From Pseudonocardia broussonetiae (GTDB taxonomy: Bacteria; Actinomycetota; Actinomycetes; Mycobacteriales; Pseudonocardiaceae): a stretch of DNA of 64,000 nucleotides. The notes beneath the pieces are model-generated. The model worked only from the letters and a program-made list of their open reading frames with translations, had not been told where the DNA came from and ran no database searches. The stretch spans positions 4,037,501-4,101,500 of the forward strand of contig NZ_CP053564.1 in the NCBI RefSeq assembly GCF_013155125.1, given 5' to 3'. The position numbers and the translations under genes were made by a program. This document shows positions 1-8,531 of this stretch, piece by piece. Each line of letters starts with the position of its first letter. Position 1 is the stretch's first letter.

Positions 1-1214
1 TTGCCGCTTTCGTTGACGTCGGTGACCTCGGCGATCTCGGCGACGAACCGGCGACGTCCCTCGGATCCGGGATGCGCGGTGTGGCGCATATGCACGACGT
101 AGTCGATGCCCTGCGCCGCGAGTCGGGTCACGAAGGTGTCCGACCAGCCCTGGCCCGCCGCCTTGAGCGCGGCGGTGACGAGACGTTCGAGTGCGTCGGC
201 CGCGGACCCGGCATGCAGCGTGCACATCGAGCCGGGCATCCCGGCGTTCATCGCCTCCAGCATCGGCAGCGCCTCAGCACCCCGGACCTCGCCGACGATG
301 ACCCGGGTGACCGACATGCGCAGGGTCTGATGCAGGAGCTCGGACAGCGTGATCTCCCCGGCCCTTTGCCCGGTCGAGGGGTCAATCTCGGTGGATCCAG
401 GGCGGGTCTCCATCGCCACCAGCAGCGATGATGCGCCGGGCAGCCGGTGCAGGGCCAGTTCGTACTCGGTCTCCAGGGTGGCGATGCGTTCCCCGGCGGG
501 GATCTCCTTCGCAAGCGCGCGCACCAGCGTGGTCTTGCCACAGGCGGGCGCTCCGGTCACGAGCAGGCTGCACCGGGCGCCTACGAGCGCGGACAGGAAG
601 CGTGCCGCGTGCTCGGTGAGCGTGCCGAGCCGGACCAGGTCGGGGAGACCCACGTCGAGCAGGCGGTGGCGGCGGATGGTCACGACCGGATGTGGCACGA
701 CGTCGCGCATCGCCGCGAGCCGTGACCCGTCGGGCAGCTGCAGGTTCAGGCACGGCTGCGCCGGGGAGAACGCCCGTTCCGACGCGCCGTGGTGTGCCGC
801 GATGAACTGCAGCTGCTGGATGAGATCGTCGTCGGAATCGGCCACCGGCTCCCCGGCACGACGCAGCGATCCGTCCGCCATACGCAGCATGGGCCGTTCG
901 GCACCGACGATGTGGATGTCCTCGACGTCGTGGATGTCGAGGAGCTGCTGCAGCCGCCCGAGCCCCCAGATGGTGTTCTCGACCGCGCGCAGCACGGCGA
1001 TCTCGGTGAACCGGTCAAGCTGCGGCTCCCCGTCGGTCACCCGCCGCCGCGACTCGACCGAGAGCTCGTTCTCGACCCAGGACCGCAGCAGTTCGCGCTG
1101 ATCACTGAGGCCGAGGCCGTGCCGCCCGGCATCGGATCCCAGACGCTGCAGCACCGCCGTGCGGATCGTGTCCACGAGTCGCCGGTCGGCGATGGCCGTC
1201 GCGCCGTTTCTCAT
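1..1214 (-). CDS. CpaF/TadA-type secretion ATPase (partial, 3' end off the window)
   Basis: Cytoplasmic hexameric ATPase of the CpaF/TadA (GspE) family, which powers Flp-pilus assembly or type IV-like transfer. About 404 codons are visible; the C-terminus is cut by the window edge. The ATG is at 1212-1214 and overlaps the stop of the upstream ParA-like gene (ATGA). Visible motifs are Walker A GAPACGKTT (residues 221-229), the segment ATLETEYEL, the Walker B region RVIVGEVRGAEA and the His box CTLHAGS, all in family order after an N-terminal helical domain of about 200 residues. It is the last visible gene of an SAF protein - TadZ/ParA - CpaF set, which matches Tad loci. In actinobacterial conjugative elements the same ATPase can sit beside VirB4/VirD4 genes, as here. 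Confidence 0.93.
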   Translation of the reverse strand, partial: MRNGATAIADRRLVDTIRTAVLQRLGSDAGRHGLGLSDQRELLRSWVENELSVESRRRVTDGEPQLDRFTEIAVLRAVENTIWGLGRLQQLLDIHDVEDIHIVGAERPMLRMADGSLRRAGEPVADSDDDLIQQLQFIAAHHGASERAFSPAQPCLNLQLPDGSRLAAMRDVVPHPVVTIRRHRLLDVGLPDLVRLGTLTEHAARFLSALVGARCSLLVTGAPACGKTTLVRALAKEIPAGERIATLETEYELALHRLPGASSLLVAMETRPGSTEIDPSTGQRAGEITLSELLHQTLRMSVTRVIVGEVRGAEALPMLEAMNAGMPGSMCTLHAGSAADALERLVTAALKAAGQGWSDTFVTRLAAQGIDYVVHMRHTAHPGSEGRRRFVAEIAEVTDVNESG

Positions 1215-2011
1215 CGCAGGACCCTGCCGTTGATCCCGACGCACGGCTGAGGTGTTCTGACCTCGCGGCATGCCATCGCACGGTCGGCCAACGATCTGGC
1301 GAGTACACCCGCCGCGCGCTGCAGTCTGGACCGCTGGAAGCCACGGCCGGGAAGCTCTCCGTCGCTCCACACGCTCGCAGCCACCGGGTCATCGGGCAGC
1401 GTCCCGGCGACCTCGGCCTGGCACCCCCCGGCGATCTCCTCGGCGTTGTAGGGCAGGTCGGGACCGACGATCACCAGAACGAGCCGCCCGGGGCCGCTGA
1501 TCGCGTCGCCGGCTGTCCCCAGCTCGCGACGGATGAGTGGCAGCGTCCGCGCGGCGGCGCGCACGATCCGCAGCGACGAACCGGCCACCAGGACGACGAG
1601 GTCACTGTGACGCAGTACGGCCGAGACCGGATGGTCGAGGGTGAAGCGGCCGCAGTCGGCGACGACGTCCGCCCCAGGCACGTCCACCAAGTGGCTCCCG
1701 AGCAGGTCCCACGGGACGTTCGCCGCCTGGCCCGGGGCGCCGAACCCGGCCAGCACCGGCGGGCTGTGCGGAGCGGGCCGAACGACCTGCCGGCCCATCG
1801 CCGCGAGCATGCTGTCGGTGCGAGCCTCGACGAGCAGTTCGACGATCCCATGCCGAGCCGGTTGCCGGCCTCCTCCGACCCCGGCCAGGATGTCGCCGCC
1901 CTGCGGGTCGAGATCCACGGCGATCGCGCTGCGCGGCCATCGCGTCGCAAGGGCGAGGACCGCGGTGGTGACGCCGGGGCTGCCTTTGGCCGAGAGGAAC
2001 GAGATCAGCAT
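1211..2011 (-). CDS. ParA/MinD-like P-loop ATPase (TadZ/CpaE type)
   Basis: 266 aa protein of the SIMIBI (ParA/MinD/CpaE) class. The N-terminus MLISFLSAKGSPGVTT carries a deviant Walker A (KGSPGVTT), followed by the strand AIAVDLDPQGGD (Walker A'-like Asp) and DVVADCGRF as the Walker B-like Asp. The family positions or localises partner proteins at the membrane; next to a CpaF ATPase and an SAF protein the best match is TadZ/CpaE, which localises a Tad-type machine. It starts 3 bp downstream of the SAF gene and overlaps the ATPase gene by 4 bp, so translation is probably coupled. A plasmid-partition ParA is less likely because no ParB-like gene or parS-like repeat adjoins it. Confidence 0.8.
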   Translation of the reverse strand: MLISFLSAKGSPGVTTAVLALATRWPRSAIAVDLDPQGGDILAGVGGGRQPARHGIVELLVEARTDSMLAAMGRQVVRPAPHSPPVLAGFGAPGQAANVPWDLLGSHLVDVPGADVVADCGRFTLDHPVSAVLRHSDLVVLVAGSSLRIVRAAARTLPLIRRELGTAGDAISGPGRLVLVIVGPDLPYNAEEIAGGCQAEVAGTLPDDPVAASVWSDGELPGRGFQRSRLQRAAGVLARSLADRAMACREVRTPQPCVGINGRVLR

Positions 2012-2014
2012 GGG

Positions 2015-2662
2015 TCACCGCCGCGCCACCAGGACGAGCACGGCTCGACCTGCCTCGGCCAGTCGGGCCACGCGGGGTGCATCGACGTCGGACACCAGGA
2101 GATCGACGGTCCGCCGGCCACCCACGTCGGCCGGTCCGGTGCGCAGGACGTTCGCGTCAACCCCCGACCCGCTGCTCTCGCCGGCGTCGACGACCAGGAC
2201 TTGATCCCGTGGCGCCATCGGCGTGACCGGAACCTGACCTTGCTCCACAGCCACCCCGACGATCGCTTGCCCGGGTCCCGGTAGGCGCTCCGCCGTAACG
2301 GCGTCGCGGGTCATGATCTGGCCGGGCAGCAGGTCCGTCACGGCGAACCGGCCGACGATCTCGTCGGTGCGCTCCCACTCGACCAATGCGAGCTCGGACC
2401 CGCTCGGCAGCAGGATCTGGCGGAGGTCCTGTTCGGTGACCTGTTGGCCGAACGGGACGGCCCGCGCGATCCCGATCGCGGGTACGCGATCCCCGATTTG
2501 CTGGAACACGACCACGGCGGCGACCGCCCCCAGCACGATGAGCAGCGCACCGATCGACAGTCGGCGCGACCGGCCCAGCCGCCGGGCAGTCGTCGGCGTT
2601 ATGGCCGTACTCGGCGCTCGGCTCGCTGCCGTGTCGCCGCGCATCGCGGTGCCTGTGGTCAC
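2015..2662 (-). CDS. SAF-domain membrane protein (CpaB/RcpC-like)
   Basis: 215 aa. A basic cytoplasmic N-terminus of about 30 residues is followed by one membrane helix (LSIGALLIVLGAVAAVVVF). An extracytoplasmic SAF domain starts at about residue 62 (AIGIARAVPFGQQVTEQDL), with the typical LLPGQIMTRDAV and a second beta-rich half. CpaB/RcpC proteins act as periplasmic or cell-wall parts of Flp/Tad systems. It lies between an exported protein and the TadZ-like ATPase with short or negative spacing. The role is inferred from the domain and its neighbours; the protein has no catalytic motif. Confidence 0.75.
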   Translation of the reverse strand: MTTGTAMRGDTAASRAPSTAITPTTARRLGRSRRLSIGALLIVLGAVAAVVVFQQIGDRVPAIGIARAVPFGQQVTEQDLRQILLPSGSELALVEWERTDEIVGRFAVTDLLPGQIMTRDAVTAERLPGPGQAIVGVAVEQGQVPVTPMAPRDQVLVVDAGESSGSGVDANVLRTGPADVGGRRTVDLLVSDVDAPRVARLAEAGRAVLVLVARR

Positions 2663-3576
2663 GATCCACCTCCGGATACGAGAACCTGGATCTCACCGAC
2701 CGACACGCTCGTCTCGGCGGACACCCTCACCGTCTGCTGCCCGGAGACCGGCTCACCGCCGGAGGTGCCGGCCCAGTCGACCTGCCAGACGATCGTTGCC
2801 ACGATCGGCCAGCGACCCGTCCCTCCGGTCCGTTCGGGCAGCGACCGCAGCTCGTAGACGTAACCGCAGTCGGGTGAGGGTCCGGCCTGCCCGGTCCACG
2901 GCGTTCCGGGGCCGTCGCAGACCACCCTGCCGCCGGACGGACCCATCGCCCACTCCACCGAGGCCAGCCGGCCGGTGGCCGTGACCGCGGCGTTGCCGAC
3001 GGCGGCCGTCGCGCTTCGAGGGCCGGCCAGGCCGCGACCTTGCTCGATCCACATCCAGACCGGCACCCCGACGAATCCGGTTTCACCGGTGGACAATCTG
3101 ATCATCGGGCCGCTCAGCTCCAGCTCGTTGATGGCGAGCTGCGCAGGAATCGCTGGATCGGTTGCCAGCGGTGCTATGGCGTCGAGCCGAGCCTCAGTAG
3201 AAAGCAGCGCCAGGAGTTCTGCGCTGCGATCGGGGCCCACCGCGAGACCGCCAGGGCCGCCGTTCTCGCCGATCAACGGCAGAACCGACGGCCGACGGGG
3301 TGCGGGGTCTTCAGGGAGAGCAACAGGTTCGTCCTGTTGTGTGCGTCGCCCACCTTGCGAGTCGCCTCGGCTCGAGCCGTCGCCGGCGTTCTCGTCCTGG
3401 TCCGGTCTACGGCCGTGGCCCTCGGCGGGACCGCCCGGCCTTCCGGGGTCGAGTGCCTCGACCAGACAGCGCCCGCTGCTCGCCACCACCTCGCACGGCG
3501 GCGGCTCGGCGGATGCAGTGGTGACCAGCGGTAACAGTGTCGTGGCCAGCGCGAGGCACCCCGCTCGCCTCAACAC
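2659..3576 (-). CDS. Exported hypothetical protein of the Tad-like cluster
   Basis: 305 aa if the GTG at 3574-3576 is used, which overlaps the end of the upstream lipoprotein gene by 7 bp. The frame is open further upstream, but only from this GTG does the protein begin with a signal peptide (VLRRAGCLALATTLLPLVTTASA). Then come a Cys-containing stretch, a low-complexity acidic/Arg linker (about 45-110) and a beta-rich C-terminal half with WMWIEQGRGLAG, VVCDGPG, DCGYVYE and IVWQVDWAG. ATP-dependent or catalytic motifs are absent. Similar exported proteins accompany actinobacterial transfer loci, but I cannot name the family. Its stop overlaps the start of the SAF-domain gene (2659-2662). Confidence 0.65.
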   Translation of the reverse strand: MLRRAGCLALATTLLPLVTTASAEPPPCEVVASSGRCLVEALDPGRPGGPAEGHGRRPDQDENAGDGSSRGDSQGGRRTQQDEPVALPEDPAPRRPSVLPLIGENGGPGGLAVGPDRSAELLALLSTEARLDAIAPLATDPAIPAQLAINELELSGPMIRLSTGETGFVGVPVWMWIEQGRGLAGPRSATAAVGNAAVTATGRLASVEWAMGPSGGRVVCDGPGTPWTGQAGPSPDCGYVYELRSLPERTGGTGRWPIVATIVWQVDWAGTSGGEPVSGQQTVRVSAETSVSVGEIQVLVSGGGS

Positions 3577-4172
3577 GGCTGGTCCAACGATGGTGCGGTG
3601 GTCACAACCAACCACCGCCCGGACGCGTCGCGCACGACCTCGGCCCGGTACTGATAGCGCGGGGTCTGGTTCGCCTGATCGTCGAGCACCGCACCGTCCG
3701 CATCGGCGACCAGCCTCGACCCGCTGATGTCGATGCAATCGAGCACCGCGACGCGACCAGGCCCTGGGGTGACCGTTGGGTCGGGTCGTGCGTCGTGGGT
3801 GATCGCTCCCTCGACGTGCGCCGGGACGCTGGCGTAGTTCCGGACCTCGATGACGACATCGGTCAACGCCTGTCCACGGGCCACCATGCTCAACTCCGTC
3901 TCCCAGTCCTGCGCCGTCGGTGCGGCGAACGCCAGCTCGCTCACCCGCCAGAACTCCCCGTATGCGGCCATTCCCGCCGCTGACGATGCGATCTCGCCCG
4001 TCGAGGTGGTGGACGGCGTCGGTGCCCCCGGCGGTTCGGGAGCGGTACCCGAGCACGCCGACAGCAGCGATGCACCCGCTATCGCGACGAGAGCGTGTTG
4101 CCGGGCGCGGGCGAATCGCCGATGCCGGGTCGGTGAGGCCGGCCGATCGTGCACGTGGCTGATCGTCACCAT
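3570..4172 (-). CDS. Lipoprotein of the transfer/Tad-like cluster
   Basis: 200 aa. The ATG at 4170-4172 is preceded by an AAAGGGGA ribosome site. The N-terminus has Arg-rich residues, a hydrophobic segment and the lipobox LLSACSG, so the mature protein should be anchored to the outer face of the membrane after a Ser/Thr/Pro linker. The mature part (AYGEFWRVSELAFAAP...) looks like an NTF2/SnoaL-fold domain, ending in a strand such as GRWLVVTTAPS. No enzymatic residues are evident. The divergent gene at 4454 encodes another lipoprotein. Confidence 0.7.
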   Translation of the reverse strand: MVTISHVHDRPASPTRHRRFARARQHALVAIAGASLLSACSGTAPEPPGAPTPSTTSTGEIASSAAGMAAYGEFWRVSELAFAAPTAQDWETELSMVARGQALTDVVIEVRNYASVPAHVEGAITHDARPDPTVTPGPGRVAVLDCIDISGSRLVADADGAVLDDQANQTPRYQYRAEVVRDASGRWLVVTTAPSLDQPC

Positions 4173-4453
4173 GACCGTTCCCCTTTCCGTTCCCTGCCGT
4201 TCCCCGTTGTCGCCTGCCTGTCCGGCCACGACTGACCGTTGTCGTGCGCCGACCCGGACATGGAGTACCAGGCGGCGTCGACGAGCGTGGGCGAATCGGA
4301 GCAGGTCCCCCGGATGGAGCACCGTGGGGAACGACCCGAAACCTGCTCGTTGCCGTGTCGCGCAGGGCGTGACTTGTCCACACCTGGCCAAATGATCACC
4401 AGCGGCACTAACGACCGTTGCGCCGGTACGCCGCGGCCTCGGATCCTCAGCGC

Positions 4454-5008
4454 GTGTACCTCCTCCGGATCGCGCTCACCCCGGTTGCGCTTCTGATCTT
4501 GATATCCGGCTGCGCCGGTTCGGCACAGCGGGATCTTGTGCAGGCGTTGGCCGAGGTGGGCTGCGGTGGCGTGCCGGCGGTCGAGTACCAGCGCATGGCG
4601 AGCGGCGTCGTCCTGTCGGTCAGCGTCCAGGAATGCGTCGGCGCCCAACCGCGACGGACCGGAGAACTCGTGGGGCGGGACGAGGCGGCCCGAGCCGTGG
4701 GACGGGCGATGTGGTCGACGCCGACCCACCGGTTCGACTCGGTCATGGTGACCGTGTACCGCACTGCGGAGGACCCCGACCGGACCAGGCCCCAGTCCGT
4801 GGTGCTCGAGCGGGACCAGCTCGCCGCAGTCTTCGGCCCGCGGGACCCTGCGCTCGACTCGCCGCTCCCGCTCGACGACGACGGCGGACGCGCGGCGTGG
4901 CGCTACCTCCCTCCCCTCGCCGCGGTCGGCGGGATAATGCTGGTCGCCGGGATGGCGCGTGCTCTTCGCGCCGGCCGCGTCCTACCGGTACTGATCATCC
5001 GTCGGTGA
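4454..5008 (+). CDS. Lipoprotein with C-terminal membrane helix (unknown)
   Basis: 184 aa from the GTG at 4454 (an upstream TTG at 4418 in the same frame is the alternative). The signal sequence VYLLRIALTPVALLILISGC has a clear lipobox Cys. The mature domain of about 120 residues has two Cys (GCGGVP and VQECVG) and is followed by a second hydrophobic helix near the C-terminus (AAVGGIMLVAGMARAL). It is the only plus-strand gene in the first 14 kb, and it overlaps the convergent transglycosylase gene by 14 bp. No family is recognised. Confidence 0.6.
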   Translation: MYLLRIALTPVALLILISGCAGSAQRDLVQALAEVGCGGVPAVEYQRMASGVVLSVSVQECVGAQPRRTGELVGRDEAARAVGRAMWSTPTHRFDSVMVTVYRTAEDPDRTRPQSVVLERDQLAAVFGPRDPALDSPLPLDDDGGRAAWRYLPPLAAVGGIMLVAGMARALRAGRVLPVLIIRR

Positions 5009-6143
5009 TTTCGAACGAGGCATGTACGTGATCGAAGTGGCCGCCGGTGGCGTCCTCGGCGTCGTAGATGCCGCCGCCGGTGTACGGGCGGCCCCATCCG
5101 TCGGCGTCGGGAGTGTCGGGTGACCAGAAGCGGCCCTGCCAGATCAGGTACTTGACCTTGAGCGTGGCGGCGTGGGTGCGCAGCCAGGTGGCCAAGCGCC
5201 AGCCGTTCTGGAGTTCCTGGCCCTCGGGGAAGCGGCCGGCTGTGTCGGGAAAGTAGTCGCAGGCCTGGCCGCGGGAGTGGTCGCTGTCGGGATTCCAGGC
5301 GTGTTCGTCCCAGCAGGCCGCCGACCGGATCGGCGATTCGGGGCCGGGTGGGCCGAAGGCGCGGACGATCTCGTCGTGGGCATGACGGGTGGCGGGGGTG
5401 AGGCAGCGGCCGCCGGTGGGGTCGACGGCGGTGCAGAGCGCGTTGACGCCGTCGAAGGGTGTCGGGGCGGGGAGGTCGTCCACGGACACCGGTCCTGCGT
5501 TGGCGCTGTACTGCGCGACGAGGCTGTGGACCCGGTCGAGGTAGTTCGTGACGAGGTCGGCGCAGGTGCGGTCGCAGCCGGCCTCGCCCGGGACGGGGAT
5601 GCCGGTGGCCGAGCCGGTCACCCGGCTGCAACCGGCGATGTGGCAGACCAGCATCCCGTCTAGCGCAGACGTCGGCTTCTCTGTGGCCTGCAGGTGCTCG
5701 GCTGCGGCCCGGAGGTTGGCGCACACGAAGGGGATCGCGAGCTCCAGGTGCCGTCGGGCGTCGAGGACGTCGGCGTCGGCGGGCGGCGGTGAGGCGCCCC
5801 ACGGCGCGCCCCCGGCGGCGACCCAGTTGGCTTCGTTGAGCTGGTAGAGCCCGGCCGCGCCGCCGTTGCGGTCGCTGCTGTACGCGGTCGGGTCCCAGCT
5901 GCTCTCCGCCGCGACCTCGGCGACGACCCACAGCGGCGGCAGCTCCGGACACGTGGCCGTGGTGATGGCCGTGATGTCGGGAAGGAGCTCCCGGGCCAGG
6001 GGTGGGATCTTCGTCGCGTCGACCCCACCGGTCGCAGTCTCGGCGGCGACGGCCGAAAGGCCGCCGAGCAGAGCGACGACGAGCACGATCGGTGCGGTGA
6101 TCACGGCGAGTGCGGCGGCCCCGGCACCGGCAGCGCGGTTCAC
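4995..6143 (-). CDS. VirB1-like lytic transglycosylase with C-terminal HxxH-type domain
   Basis: 382 aa from the GTG at 6141-6143. An N-terminal membrane anchor/signal (ALAVITAPIVLVVALLGGLSAVAA) is followed by an SLT-type goose-lysozyme-like domain with the catalytic-Glu segment VAEVAAESSWDPTAYS and AAGLYQLNEANW. The C-terminal 130 residues form a separate domain with SDHSRGQACDYFP, VKYLIWQGRFWSP and GGHFDHVHASFE; these conserved His/Asp resemble M15/LAS-type metallopeptidases. Such enzymes open peptidoglycan for a transfer apparatus. It lies 4 bp after the DUF4913 gene in the same operon as VirD4/VirB4. The domain pair suggests combined glycan and peptide cleavage, which is inference. Confidence 0.82.
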   Translation of the reverse strand: MNRAAGAGAAALAVITAPIVLVVALLGGLSAVAAETATGGVDATKIPPLARELLPDITAITTATCPELPPLWVVAEVAAESSWDPTAYSSDRNGGAAGLYQLNEANWVAAGGAPWGASPPPADADVLDARRHLELAIPFVCANLRAAAEHLQATEKPTSALDGMLVCHIAGCSRVTGSATGIPVPGEAGCDRTCADLVTNYLDRVHSLVAQYSANAGPVSVDDLPAPTPFDGVNALCTAVDPTGGRCLTPATRHAHDEIVRAFGPPGPESPIRSAACWDEHAWNPDSDHSRGQACDYFPDTAGRFPEGQELQNGWRLATWLRTHAATLKVKYLIWQGRFWSPDTPDADGWGRPYTGGGIYDAEDATGGHFDHVHASFEITDG

Positions 6144-6147
6144 GTCG

Positions 6148-6684
6148 TTACTCGTCGGGCAGCACGGTCGGGAGCGTGGGTAGTGGAGCGTGCGCGGTAA
6201 GAGTCTGGAAGCGCTCGTTGTGCGAGCAGTCAGCGAACGGGCCGAGCGGTGAGAGCAGCTCACGCAGGCACGGGTCGAGGTGGTCGCGGATCCACACCGA
6301 CATCCCGACCCCCGGTTCGGGTGCGAGATCGGTCCACGCACGGCGCAGGGCCTCGAACCGGAACACCGCTTCCGGGTGCTCCCACCACAGCGGGCACCAC
6401 TTGAGCTCGCCGCGCAGCGGTCGGGCGATGACGGCGGCGACGTGCCGGTGGACCCAGCCGATCAGCCGATCAGCATCGATTCGCTCGTCCTCAGCGACGA
6501 CGTCCCGGCTGCTGTGGGTGTAGTCGTCGTCGTGCTCGGCAGCCTCGTCGGCCACCAGCTCGGTTCGGCCGTTGATGATGCTGTCGAGGAGTTCGCTCTG
6601 GTGGGCTCGCCAGCCTTCGAGGACGCCGATACGAGCCTGCAGCTCGATCAGCAGTCGGGCCGCCGCGGTCGGGTCGTCGGTCAC
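6148..6684 (-). CDS. DUF4913-type protein
   Basis: 178 aa, soluble. Its start (GTG 6682-6684) overlaps the VirD4 stop as GTGA. An N-terminal helical, probably coiled-coil part (ARLLIELQARIGVLEGWRAHQSELLDSI) precedes an acidic linker and a Trp-rich core (LIGWVHRHVAAVIARPLRGELKWCPLWWEHPEAVFRFEALRRAW, read here as consecutive segments). The WC.LWW.HPEA.FRF pattern is what I associate with DUF4913, seen in actinobacterial plasmids and integrative elements beside transfer genes. No biochemical function is known to me. Confidence 0.75.
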   Translation of the reverse strand: MTDDPTAAARLLIELQARIGVLEGWRAHQSELLDSIINGRTELVADEAAEHDDDYTHSSRDVVAEDERIDADRLIGWVHRHVAAVIARPLRGELKWCPLWWEHPEAVFRFEALRRAWTDLAPEPGVGMSVWIRDHLDPCLRELLSPLGPFADCSHNERFQTLTAHAPLPTLPTVLPDE

Positions 6685-8531
6685 GTCGCGTCACCTCTCT
6701 GGGCCGACGTCGCGGTGCAGACCGTCAGTGGGTTGTCCGGCCCCAGCGCCTCCTGTGCGGCGGCACGGAGTTCGGCGAGGGCGACCGCTGAGTAGGTGCG
6801 GATGTCGGCGGCGTCGTGTTCGTGGTACCAGGGCCGCAGTTCGCCCAGACCGGCTCGCCGCCCGGTCGCGAGTAGGACGGCTTGGGAGCGGGGCAGGGCG
6901 CGCAGGACTGATACGGGAAGGACGGGTTCGCGGGTGGTCGAGTACTGCCGGCTGGGCCCGCGTGCACGGTCGTAGCTGGTGGACAGCTTCTCGACCTCGT
7001 GGTCCCCGATGAGCCCGGAGAGCCGGCGCAGGAACTCGTGGTCGTCGACGCCGGCGCCGACGAGCTTGACGGTGGCGGCGGACCAGAGCGCGTCCATGCC
7101 CTGGTTGCCCCAGACTCCGACGCCCTGTTGGTAGCTCTGCAGCATGGTGATCACCTGGATTCCCCGGGACCCGAAATGGCTGTAGAGCTGGGGGAGGGTC
7201 TTGATCGGGCAGATGTTCGCGGCCTCGTCGAGTACGGCGACGACGGGTGGGTCGAGCCGACCGCCGCGGGCCTGCGCGGTCAGCTCGGCGACTTCCAGGA
7301 TGCGGTCGACGAGCGCGGCGACGACCGGTGCGGCGGTGCCGGCGCCCTCCTTGGACAGCAGGTGCGCGGTGATCGGTCCGGTGGCGGCGTCGGCCAGCAG
7401 CTGCCACGGGTCGAGTTCGAGGAATTGCCGGCCCGGGGGTGGGGTCCGCCAGGTCTCCGGTGGGGTGATCCAGCGCAGGGTCCGTTCGGAGGTGAGGGCC
7501 TTGGTCGCGGTGCGGGCGGTCTGGAAGATGCCCTTGGTCGTGACGTCGGCGCCCGCCAGGCTCGCTTCCAGATCGGCGGCTTCCAGTCCCGCGCCGGCGT
7601 TGTCCAGCGCGGTGATGGCGTCGCGGCGTCCGTACTGCAGCCAGAGCAGCACGTCGCGCAGTGTTCCGCCGGACAGCGCAGCAGCCAGCAGCGTCCCGAC
7701 GAGGACCTGCTCGCCCGCGGCATGGAAGAAGGGGTCGCGTCGCGTGCCGCCGATGGTGCCCATGAAGTGCTCGGCCAGCCGGCTGGCTGCCTCGTATCGG
7801 TGCGCGTCCGGTGCTTCGCGGACGGCGCGCAGCGGGTCCCACCACCATCGTTGCTCGGCGTGGGCGATCTGCTGCGGGTCGAAGGTCCACACCGCGCCGA
7901 CCTCGCCCCGCAGGCCCGACGTCAGTGCCCAGAGGTCGGCCTTGTTGGACGTCGCGACGACCAGCCCGGGAGCTGACAGCACCGCCGGCACGGCCACGGC
8001 GCTGGTCTTGTTGGACCGCGGCCCCATGACGACCAGCGCGACGTCCTCCCAGGACATCCACACGTCGCGCCCGGCGATGCGCACCATGCGGATGCCCCGC
8101 CCCGCCGCGGGGACGTCAGCATGCTTGTCCAGCGACGGGCGCAGGCGCCGCGCGCGCCGAGCGGATGAGCGGCCGCTGAGGTCGCCGAGGTCGCGGCGGC
8201 GCAGCAGCGCGCGGCGCGGGTCGCCCAGGCGCCCACCGCTGGTGGCCAGTACGACGACGCCCGCGACAGCGACGACCTCGATACCGACAAGTGCCACCAA
8301 CGTCGTGGTGAAGACGGTCGTCGACGCGGCTGGCGGCACAACGGCGTCGACACCGTCACGAGCGACCCGCAGCGGCAGGTCGAATGACAGGGCGGGCACC
8401 GGTCCCGAACCTGCGGCGACGGCCGCGGCCAGCCAGACGTCCATGGCTGCGAGCCAAGCCGCGGCGATTGCTGCCAGGAGCAACAGCGGCGCGGCGGCGT
8501 CACGCAGGATCGGCGAGCTCGGGTTGCTCAT
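6681..8531 (-). CDS. VirD4/TraG-type coupling ATPase
   Basis: 616 aa type IV coupling protein that recruits DNA or protein substrates to the transfer channel. Start ATG at 8529-8531, overlapping the VirB4-like gene by 4 bp; the frame is open upstream but that would extend into the neighbour. Two membrane segments lie in the first 95 residues (LLLLAAIAAAWLAAMDVWLAA; VALVGIEVVAVAGVVVLAT). Walker A is GPRSNKTS (about 170-177) and Walker B is VVAVLDEAANI; the later QVITMLQSYQQG segment is the family's conserved motif. As in other TraG-type proteins of actinobacteria, Walker A is degenerate (GPRxxKTS). It acts at the membrane with the neighbouring VirB4-type ATPase. Confidence 0.92.
   Translation of the reverse strand: MSNPSSPILRDAAAPLLLLAAIAAAWLAAMDVWLAAAVAAGSGPVPALSFDLPLRVARDGVDAVVPPAASTTVFTTTLVALVGIEVVAVAGVVVLATSGGRLGDPRRALLRRRDLGDLSGRSSARRARRLRPSLDKHADVPAAGRGIRMVRIAGRDVWMSWEDVALVVMGPRSNKTSAVAVPAVLSAPGLVVATSNKADLWALTSGLRGEVGAVWTFDPQQIAHAEQRWWWDPLRAVREAPDAHRYEAASRLAEHFMGTIGGTRRDPFFHAAGEQVLVGTLLAAALSGGTLRDVLLWLQYGRRDAITALDNAGAGLEAADLEASLAGADVTTKGIFQTARTATKALTSERTLRWITPPETWRTPPPGRQFLELDPWQLLADAATGPITAHLLSKEGAGTAAPVVAALVDRILEVAELTAQARGGRLDPPVVAVLDEAANICPIKTLPQLYSHFGSRGIQVITMLQSYQQGVGVWGNQGMDALWSAATVKLVGAGVDDHEFLRRLSGLIGDHEVEKLSTSYDRARGPSRQYSTTREPVLPVSVLRALPRSQAVLLATGRRAGLGELRPWYHEHDAADIRTYSAVALAELRAAAQEALGPDNPLTVCTATSAQRGDAT

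Noticed and set aside
1211..2011. ParA-like gene as plasmid partition gene
   Set aside because: No parB or centromere-like repeats; context is SAF and CpaF genes.
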